Origin: Funneliformis mosseae | Lineage: Eukaryota; Glomeromycota; Glomeromycetes; Glomerales; Glomeraceae | NCBI GenBank assembly: GCA_910592005.1 | Contig: CAJVPP010001706.1 | Coordinates: 1-18,277, forward strand | Direction of reading: 5' to 3' | Length of the DNA: 18,277 nucleotides | In this document: positions 1-7,942 of the stretch, piece by piece | Numbering within the stretch: the first letter of the stretch is position 1 | Layout of the letters: each line of letters begins with the position of its first letter | Position numbers and translations under genes: made by a program | The notes under the pieces: model-generated | Database searches by the model: none | The model's input: only the letters and a program-made list of their open reading frames with translations | What the model was told of the DNA's origin: nothing

Positions 1-222
1 TCCTATACATACTATCGAAAATTTGGTCGATAGTATGCCGCAGCGAATTCGGGCGGTGATTGAAGCAAAAGGAGGCCTGACTAAGTACTAGTTACTTAGT
101 ACAAAATGTAGATCGGACCTTATTTAAATAAAAATAATATTGATTTTTCTTAGTTTTAACTTTAAATTTTGAGTTTTATGTTATTCCAAAAAGTGTTCGG
201 AGACTTTTGGTGACCCTCTGTA
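1..222 (+). mobile_element. 3' end of a Tc1/mariner-type DNA transposon (cut by window edge)
   Basis: The segment holds the last codons of a transposase, a short 3' untranslated stretch and a terminal inverted repeat. The terminus near 186-220 reads inward from the right end as CAGAGGGTCACCAAAAGTCT, and it is followed by TA at 221-222, the target dinucleotide expected for Tc1/mariner insertion. The right end is therefore taken at 220, with TA as the duplicated target. The left terminal repeat and most of the transposase lie outside the window, so completeness and activity cannot be judged. The family call rests on the C-terminal MPQR...VI...GG.T.Y pattern plus the TA-flanked terminus. Confidence 0.75.
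2..91 (+). CDS. Tc1/mariner transposase, C-terminal fragment
   Basis: Frame 2 is open from the window edge to TAG at 89-91 and gives 29 residues ending MPQRIRAVIEAKGGLTKY. In Tc1-like DDE transposases this is the usual extreme C-terminus: a short helix with the conserved MP.R...VI followed by a Gly and Tyr near the end. None of the catalytic DDE residues is inside the window. The last codons and stop lie in a perfect 8-bp inverted repeat (80-87 with 93-100). The fragment is partial only because the window starts here. Whether the complete copy is intact is unknown. Confidence 0.7.
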   Translation, partial: PIHTIENLVDSMPQRIRAVIEAKGGLTKY

Positions 223-2590
223 TAATAGTTTAATTATATCAGTTTATAAGTTATGTATATGAAAATGATTATTATTAAAGTATATATTAATTGATGTAAA
301 AAGTAATAAATATTTAACAGCAGATTTTATAATAAAAGTATATTCAGATTATGTAATAAGAAAATTTAAATAAATGTAAATTTAAAAAGAAAAAAAAAAA
401 AAATTTATAATATAATTTGTATAATTTTATATTTATTTATAAATAGATAAATTTAAATAAGAGTATAAAAAATACAATAAAAAAATTGGAAGGCAATTAA
501 TAGAAAAAGAAAAATCTTCAAATTTTGAGTAATTTTAGTTATTAAACTAGTTTTGTTCATATGATTATGATCAGCAAACTGAATTAATAAAAAATTTTTA
601 ACTAAAAAGTAGATTTTCCCTTTTTTTACTGATTGTCTCCAATTATTTATTTTAGAATATATTTTTTAGTAGTAGTAATAATAATGTAAATAAAAAATTT
701 TAATCTGTATTTAAAAATTTATATGAAATATATAAATTTTAAATAGTATAATAAGCAAACTTTGAATCTTATATAAATAGTAAATTTATTTTATTAGCAA
801 AAAAATCCTAATGTAAATTAATAGTTTTTTATAAAAGATATTTATTTGATAATTTAGTATTGTTTTTGATAAATAGAAAAACTTATATAAATAGATTCTT
901 TTTATAAAAAATAGCAATTAAAGAAAGATGATTAGAAAAAAAAAATTATTGAAAAAGTTGATAGATAAGTAGAATTAAAAGAAATAATAATATGAATAAA
1001 ATTGAGATTAATTATATTTTAAAGAAATATTTGAAATTATCATTAATATTTAACATTATAATTTTTGCTAATGTTAATATTAAAATTGTCTATTAGAATT
1101 ATATAAAAATTTGAATGATAATTATTTATCAAAATATTTATTAATTTATTTTAAATACTTAAAGGCTTTTGTATAATATAATATAAATAATAAATTTAAA
1201 ACTTAAATTTATTTTAAATTGAAAATCTAAAAAATAATATAGTTAAAAAAGAACTTTTAGTTAAAAATATGAGAATAAATATTATTTCTAATGATTAGAT
1301 TAATATTTTAATAATTTTGATTTAATTGAAAGAATAAAAAAAATACATTAAATAGATTATTATAAGAATTATTATTGAAAATCTTATAAAAGTAAAATTA
1401 AAAAGATTTTGTTTAATTTGAAGATATTTATATTCTATAAAATATAAATTAATTTGATATCATTTTAAATTTTATGTACAATTTTAATGTTATAAATAGC
1501 AAATAAGATTAAATTTGAATTATTAATAATATTTATTAAAACATTATTTAAATAATTATTATTATTATTAGGATTTATATTAATTAATCCTATTTTTAAA
1601 TTAGTAGAATATATTATTATTAAAAAAAAGAAGGAATTAATTAAATAATATTTGAATTATAAAGGATAAACCTTTAATTTCATTTATAATTCAATAAATC
1701 AGGATTTTAAAATATTAATTTTATTTAAAAATTATGATATATAAAAGTTTCAAATTCTTTATAATTTGTTAAATAGGTAAAATCAAAAAGAAAAGATTGA
1801 AATAAGACTTTGCTTTCATAATATCATTATCTAGGTCAGTTAAATCCTAATCACTACATTTAAAGTTATTTAAATTGATGAAAATATTATAATTTAATTT
1901 ATTCTGATAAGAGAATTCTATTACTATAAATTTTATTGATTTTAAATTACTAAATATTAAGATAATTTTATTTTATCTTTTGAAAACTTTATTAGTTTTT
2001 GGATTAATTTTCAGGTATTTAGAATTTCAGTTATTTCAGATAAATCAAAAAACTTTAAGAATATTTTCACAGTAATTATCTATTAGTGCTGTCAATGATA
2101 ACATTTGTTGATATGCAAACTAAAGAAAGAGTATTATTGTAAGAAGCATTAATTATTTATACTAAGAACAGTTGCAGACATATGATAGGAGACCTATATT
2201 ACATCTTGTGGAAATTATTTTCTTTTTCAAATTTTATTAAGAAAAGATTCTCTAAATGCTGAAAAAAATTAATTATTTCTTTTAATTTTGTAGTTCTTGA
2301 TCTCTAAATTCCTCAGATTGATTAATCATGTCATGTAATATCATGATAATGATGAGTTACCTTAAAAAGTGATTTTTTAATTTTATTATTACAAAAAATG
2401 ATTCTATAAAAACAATCGCAATATCTACCAATCAAATGCAATCAGGAAATTTGGCACGTGATTAAAGAATAGTATAGAATATTCTGAAATGTTAAGAGAC
2501 GATCCGAAATTTTAAAGGTTTTGCTTTTCAACATCGGTTGTGCAAAAAATACGTGGTTTCTAAATTTTTGGTACACCTAAACGGTAAAAG
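223..2590. other. AT-rich intergenic tract without a recognisable gene
   Basis: About 2.3 kb of extremely AT-rich sequence separates the transposon end from BRR6. All frames are densely closed by TAA/TAG, and no exon-like open stretch stands out. It contains homopolymer runs and small AT inverted repeats, the cleanest at 1652-1663 with 1683-1694. Composition becomes less extreme from about 2080 onward. The last 170 bases before BRR6 carry CCAATCA (2428-2434) and CACGTG (2455-2460), a plausible promoter zone. The tract could be decayed repeat or gene remnants, but I cannot assign any. Confidence 0.6.
2428..2460 (+). promoter_or_regulatory. CCAAT box and CACGTG E-box upstream of BRR6
   Basis: CCAATCA at 2428-2434 and the palindrome CACGTG at 2455-2460 lie 131-163 bases before the BRR6 start codon. 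CCAAT is the core of the fungal HAP/NF-Y site and CACGTG is a bHLH site. Both identities are by core motif only. The same CCAATCA string occurs in the HACL1/BCS1 divergent promoter. Confidence 0.35.
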
Positions 2591-3558
2591 ATGTCTCTAC
2601 AATACAGAGAGAACGAGTATTATTTTCACGATGAAGATGAACAGGTAAATAAAAACATTATTTTGCCGTGTTTTTTTTTAATACTTTATGAGTAACTATT
2701 ACATTAAAACTAATAGAAAATGTTACTTCGTGCTCTTGCGTTATCTCTTGAAAAGGACAACAATGATTATCGGAATATAACCTCCGGATCCATGGGACTT
2801 GGACCAGCGAACCCTCAATCAGGTACTCAATCTCCTGGTCAAAAAAATCATTTTCCTAGAATGGTCATAATTAATCCTCCTAAAAAAAGCATATTTCGAA
2901 AATTATTTGAGGGTTTTCTCGGGTATTTATTTGTCTTGATAATCACCTTTTTTTTTTCCTTTGTCCGTGGAAACCTTATTTTTATTCTATCATTTTCATT
3001 TCATTTTCATTATTGTTATTATTATTATTAAACCTTTACCGTTTATTTTTATAGGTTTTGCTTGTTGAGCATTAAAACTTTAATAATTGCTGCCTCCTTT
3101 GCCTTTTCATTTATCTTCCTAATTGCTATAAATGTTGATCATCAAAAAGAAATTGAAAATCGAAAGTCAGGTATGAAATTTCTTAATGAATTTGCTTATT
3201 TGGATTGTTCTTCCTTTTATTTCATTTCTTTGACCTTTCTTTTTTCTTTTTTTTTTTTTAAAAAAAAAAAATCATGTTAGAGGCAGAACGAGAAATTCAA
3301 GAATGCAGCTTGAAATATCTCGAAAATCGATGCAATCCTGTTACAAGGGCACCATATTTGGAAAATAATTGTACTTTTTGGGAAGATTGTATGAATCGAA
3401 ATCCAGACAATAATGTTAAAGAAGCGGAACTTTATGCTAAGCAAATGGCTCGAATAATTTCCGTATTTCTTGAGAATTTATCATATGAAGCGAGAATGAT
3501 GTTTTTTATATTCCTTGTTATGATCTTTGGCTATGTAACTTTTAAGCATCATAAATAG
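2591..3558 (+). CDS. BRR6: Brl1/Brr6-family nuclear envelope protein
   Basis: Four exons (2591-2644, 2717-2922, 3055-3170, 3281-3558) join in phase to give 217 residues, with all introns GT-AG. Family members are nuclear envelope/ER membrane proteins that help nuclear pore complex assembly and membrane homeostasis. A hydrophilic N-terminal region (1-85) is followed by a transmembrane helix (about 95-112). The luminal domain carries four cysteines, C134, C143, C156 and C162, in the pattern CSLKYLENRC...P..R.P.L...C..WE.C, which is the signature of the Brr6 disulphide domain. An amphipathic stretch (about 177-197) and a second hydrophobic helix (about 198-213) follow. The protein stops four residues later with KHHK, so the C-terminal tail is very short. 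The start is the first ATG of the first exon and lies 53 codons before the SGSMG region. BRL1 versus BRR6 paralogy cannot be decided here. Confidence 0.85.
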
Positions 3559-3761
3559 CATCAACAGATCATCGTCAGCTTACTCCCCCTCCTCAAAAAG
3601 AGAAGCATGCAATATACTGTATATATAGACATCATATAGAATTCATAAATGAATAATTGATTTATTACAAGACATTAATATAATAATAATTTTTAATTAT
3701 TACAAGATTTATAGTAGCAATTATTAAAAATGGCGTTTTCATATTTAATAATAAAGAATTT
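3559..3761. other. Convergent 3' region between BRR6 and HACL1
   Basis: Only 203 bases separate the two stop codons. A plus-strand AATAAA lies at 3750-3755, 192 bases past the BRR6 stop. TTTATT at 3661-3666 is AATAAA on the minus strand, 96 bases past the HACL1 stop. If both signals are used, the two transcripts overlap tail to tail. I see no other gene here. Confidence 0.4.
3661..3666 (-). terminator. Candidate poly(A) signal of HACL1
   Basis: TTTATT on the plus strand is AATAAA on the HACL1 strand, 96 bases downstream of its stop. It is a consensus hexamer only. In DNA this AT-rich such strings also arise by chance. Confidence 0.3.
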
Positions 3762-5933
3762 TTACAATTTTGGCTTTGTCGTTTCCATCCATGCAAATTC
3801 CTTGGAGAATTTTTAAAAAAAAAGTTCAGATTTTTTTTTTTTTTTTAAAAAAAAAATAAAAATACTGACATTTGAACTTACCAGTTTCTTTTTTCCTCCT
3901 GGTTGTATCATCACATTAATAACAATACATCTATCATCATCCTTTAGTGATTCATCAAGAGCATTACTTAATTCTTGAGGAGTTTTCACAAAATAACCTT
4001 TACCACCCGTAGCATCAGCGATTAAATCATATCTTACATCTGGTAATAAAGCGGTTGAAGGTAAATTATTTATAGGGGTTTCGTCAAAAGTTTTCGAATC
4101 TAAACCATGATATATTCCATTATTATTGATTATCATGATTAAAAGTGGAAGATTTGCGCGAACTGCTGTTTCAATTTCCATTGCACTATAGAAAGAGAGA
4201 GAAATTAATTGAAACAAGATGATGTAATTATTTATTATCATTATTATTATTATATATGTATGTTATATAATAATTCACCTGAATCCAAATGCAGAATCCC
4301 CTACAATAGCAACGACGCGCTTATTTGGACAACATAATTTTGCTTAATAATAAAAATAACAAATAAGTTAAAAAGATAATTTATAGAATGAGATAATTAA
4401 ATGATTTTACCTGCCATGGCATAACCCATACCAACCCCCATAGTTGCCATCGTGCCTATAATGATAGAAAAAAAATAAAATTATATAATTAATTCAATTC
4501 CGAATATTTTTTTTTTTTGATTGCTCTTGCACGCAACATTTACCAGCATCCAATCGACATCTAGGTTCTTGTACATCAAAAATGGATCTAGCAATGTCCA
4601 TGGTATTTGCACCTTCGCTCACAAATATAATATCATTTTTTGGTAATTTTCGTTTGATTTCATAAAAAGCACGATAATAACTCATAGGGATATTATCATC
4701 ATGAAATTTTTCATTAGTAATCTTAATATTGCTATTAATTTTTTGCTTTAATGAAATGAAATAATCTGATGTCGAAGAATATTTAAAAGATTTTGGTAAT
4801 GAATCAATAAGCTGTGAAATAACTAGAGGAAGATGACCTAGTAAAGCAATGTTGATTCTAGAGTTATTAAAATGTTCTTCTGGTAATATATCAATTTGAA
4901 TAATTTTTACATCTTTATTAAATTTTGGAGGTAAACCAAAATGTAAAATCCAATTTAGCCTTGCGCCTAATAATAATATAACATCCGCATCCGCCAACGC
5001 TTTTGATCTTGCAGCTGATACGCATAGAGGATGATGATCAGACAAAACACCTTTACCCATTGGAGTAGGAAGAAAAGGGATATTTGTCTTTTCAATAAAT
5101 TCCTTAATCTCTATTTCGGCACGTGAATATGCTGCACCTTTACCGATAATGACTAAAGGTCTTTTAGCATTTACAATTAATCCTATTGCATTATTGATCT
5201 GAATTGGGTCAGCAAGTGATTTAGGTGGATCCGGTGCTCGTTCCGGTAACGTTATCGAATCCAAATTTATTGAACCTTGAATATAATTTGCTGGTAAATC
5301 AACATAGACTGGTCCAGGTCTACCATATATTGATATCCTAATTGCTTTATCTAATACATTTGGAATTTGTGAAATTGATGGTGGTCTTGTGGAATATTTG
5401 GAATTTGCTCTACAGAGCGTTACTTGATCTAATTCTTGGAATGCACCCATTCCTTCTTGATATGTATCAATTGATCCTCCAATTAAAAGAAGTGGCCAAC
5501 AATTTACTTGCGCGTTAATCACTCCTGCTAACGCATGTACAACCCCTGGCCCTGATACCACCAAACAAACACCTGGACGACCCGTTAGGTATCCTACATA
5601 TCGTAATTAAAAAAAATATTAATATTGTTAAACAAAAGTTAAATCAAATATGAATTATGAATTATGAATACCATAAGCACTTGCAGCATAACTAAGTGAT
5701 TGTTCATTCCTAAATCCAACAAATTTTATTCCTTCAGAAATGATCGCCTCGGCGACCTATGAGCAATTTGAAAGTTGAGAATTTGTAAATTTTAACAGCT
5801 AATTTGGTCACCAAATTTTGTAATTTATTACCTCTACAACAGGTATACCAACTATACCAAAAACCACATCAACACCTTGCTTTTTAAGTGCTTTAGCAGT
5901 TAATTCTGCACCCGTAATTTTATTACTTTCCAT
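3762..5933 (-). CDS. HACL1: 2-hydroxyacyl-CoA lyase (ThDP-dependent), predicted peroxisomal
   Basis: Seven exons on the minus strand (5933-5832, 5756-5672, 5593-4544, 4455-4411, 4342-4279, 4185-3882, 3800-3762) join in phase to 562 residues, close to the roughly 578 of human HACL1. The enzyme cleaves 2-hydroxyacyl-CoA to formyl-CoA and a shortened aldehyde in peroxisomal alpha-oxidation. Visible signatures: FGIVGIPV near the N-terminus; RNEQ with the ThDP-activating Glu52; [47 protein letters not shown]; and the ThDP/Mg motif GDSAFGFS (442-449) to NNNGIYHG (469-476). The last exon adds 12 residues ending KPKL; PKL is a plausible variant PTS1. ATG 5931-5933 begins directly before the conserved TGAEL region. 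Oxalyl-CoA decarboxylase is the nearest alternative, but the identity pattern throughout favours HACL1. The gene shares a 168-bp divergent promoter with BCS1. Confidence 0.93.
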
Positions 5934-6101
5934 TTTTGTTTTTATATTGTAAAAAATTTTATTTAAATCTTAAATACCTGATTTTAAAGTTACGATTCTT
6001 GATTCCATCAGCCAATCAAATTTCGGTTCTTATCTCGAATTTTTAATGATAATCTCAATAAATAAGCAAGCTTTTTATTTTTTTTTTAAAAAAAAGAGAA
6101 A
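5934..6101. promoter_or_regulatory. Divergent promoter of HACL1 and BCS1
   Basis: The two start codons point away from each other across 168 bases, so this stretch must hold both promoters and both 5' UTRs. CCAATCA at 6012-6018 lies near the middle (79 bases from the HACL1 ATG and 84 from the BCS1 ATG). A T10A8 block (6078-6095) ends six bases before the BCS1 ATG. Poly(dA:dT) and a central CCAAT core are typical of nucleosome-poor fungal promoters. The functional assignment is inferred. Confidence 0.55.
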
Positions 6102-7440
6102 ATGCCGGAAATATTATCATCGCTCTTTTCTTCAAACCCATACTTTTCCGCAGGAATAGGAGTGCTTGGGTTTGGAGCAGGATTAGCAGCATTACGGCAA
6201 GGTTTAGTCAGAGGAAGTTATTTGGCACGTAGAAAGTTACTAGTCTCGCTTGAAATTCCGTCAAAAGACAAATCATATCAATGGTTTTTACATTGGATGT
6301 CAAAACAATTAAGTAATAATTCACATAGTCACACACATCAATATGCAGTGCAAACTTCATTCAAACAACATGATAATGGAAGCATAAGTACAACATTTAG
6401 TCTTATACCAGGACCAGGTAAACATTATTTTAAATGGAGAGGAGTATGGTTGCAAGTGGAACGACAAAGAGATGCCAAATTGTTAGACATTACAAGTGGA
6501 TCACCATGGGAAATAGTTACGCTCACAACATTAAGTAGAGACAAGTATATATTTTCCGAATTATTACAAGAATCAAAAAAACTTGCATTAGAACAACAAG
6601 AAGGAAAAACTGTAATTTATACAAGTTGGGGACCTGAATGGAGACCCTTTGGTTTACCAAGAAAACGTAGATTATTAGATTCTGTAATATTAGATAAAGG
6701 TATTAAAGAACGTATTATAAAGGACGTTAAAGAGTTTATTAATAATGGTATATGGTATAATGAACGTGGTATACCTTATCGTCGGGGCTATTTGTTATAT
6801 GGACCTCCTGGAAGTGGGAAAAGCAGTTTTATACAGGCACTTGCTGGTGAATTAGAATATAATATTTGTATATTGAATTTAAGTGAACGTGGACTTACTG
6901 ATGATAGGTTGAATCATTTATTAAGCAATGCTCCTGAACGAAGCATAATGTTATTGGAGGATATTGATGCTACTTTTACTCAAAAGCGTCAACCAACAGA
7001 TCAGCAAGGGTAAGTTTGTTTATTGCAGGTGAATTTTCTTCTGACAAAAAAAAAAAAAAACTAACGAATTCGAATGAATTTTGATTAGATATCATTCAAT
7101 GGTTACGTTTAGCGGATTATTAAATGCGTTAGATGGTGTAGCATCATCGGAAGAAAGAATAATTTTTATGACAACAAATCATGTAGAATTGCTTGATAAA
7201 GCATTGGTTAGACCAGGTCGTATAGACGTTAAAGAACTATTAGATAATGCAAGTGATCATCAGATTAAGACGATGTTTTTAAGATTTTATGAAGGAGAGA
7301 ATCAATTAGCAGAAGAATTCGTGCAAAGTGTTAAAGGTAAAAAAGTTAGCATGGCTCAATTACAAGGTCACTTTGTGTTCTATAAGAATGATCCAAAATG
7401 TGCTGTACGATATTCCAATTCTTTCATTCAAGATGCTTAA
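6102..7440 (+). CDS. BCS1: Mitochondrial inner-membrane AAA ATPase BCS1
   Basis: Two exons (6102-7009 and 7089-7440) with a 79-nt GT-AG intron give 419 residues, the same length as human BCS1L. BCS1 translocates the folded Rieske Fe-S protein across the inner membrane during complex III assembly. A Gly/Ala-rich transmembrane segment (about 15-31) is followed by the basic, Arg/Lys-rich stretch [14 protein letters not shown], the internal targeting arrangement typical of BCS1. The BCS1-specific domain follows, then Walker A GPPGSGKS (234-241), Walker B LLEDID (284-289), [11 protein letters not shown] (310-320), TTNH (331-334) and the arginine-finger region RPGRID (344-349). The C-terminal part contains AQLQG, as in known BCS1 proteins. 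The intron falls between Walker B and the [10 protein letters not shown] block and splits a Gly codon. The start is the only ATG before the transmembrane segment. Confidence 0.96.
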
Positions 7441-7942
7441 TTTAATATATTCTCTTTGTTTAAATATTTAAAGTTCTCACGTGTGATATTTCCATTATAT
7501 ATACTATACAATACCATAATCGTGAAACGTATTGAACCCGTGAGCTTAACATCCTTTTTATAAATCATATCAGATATCCTATTCCGAGCTTTCCATTTAT
7601 GTTTAATATATATGTAAATGGAAAAAATCAATTTTCTAAAAAGTTATGGAACTAGAAAGTTTATCAGCCAAGAAATCATTCAATGAGACTCTTGGCACAG
7701 TTTTAGAAAAGTAATAATAAACATAATCTGCAAAGTACATATATCTGGTTTGTTTAACCAACAAATATAAATAGTTTCACCAATTCATTTTAAGGTCTTG
7801 AATGAGCTGATGTTCCAAATTCTCGCAAATTTTATATAAAAATTCCTTTGGAAATAATTTTTTTTTTTTCTTTTTTAATTCTTTGTCTTGGTTGTATTGA
7901 ATAAAAAAAAAAAAAATATATATATATATTTTTTATTAAGAA
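7441..7942. other. BCS1 3' region and upstream region of the next gene
   Basis: About 500 bases without a supported gene. It contains CACGTG at 7478-7483, a GCCAAGA/TCTTGGC inverted repeat at 7667-7696, AATAAA at 7716-7721 (281 bases past the BCS1 stop, a possible poly(A) signal), T-rich tracts around 7859-7876 and an A-run plus TA repeat near 7903-7929, directly before the next start codon. A short reverse-strand open frame across 7437-7631 has no coding character. Confidence 0.5.
7667..7696 (+). repeat. Perfect 7-bp inverted repeat in the BCS1 3' region
   Basis: GCCAAGA (7667-7673) and TCTTGGC (7690-7696) are exact reverse complements separated by 16 bases. It could form an RNA hairpin 20 bases upstream of the AATAAA at 7716-7721. 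The function is unknown. Confidence 0.5.

Noticed and set aside
520..1330. Possible remnants of a protein kinase (an LVL...-like stretch near 547, a K.RYL..DN...NRKT.I..F.L.K stretch near 836-912).
   Set aside because: Spacing between the LVL and DFG-like blocks is about 100 bases too long, stops and frame changes are needed, and the matching residues are those expected by chance in AT-rich DNA. A profile search with frameshifts would be needed to revive it.
7437..7631. 64-residue reverse-strand open frame after BCS1.
   Set aside because: AT-driven composition, overlaps the BCS1 stop, no domain or splice partner.
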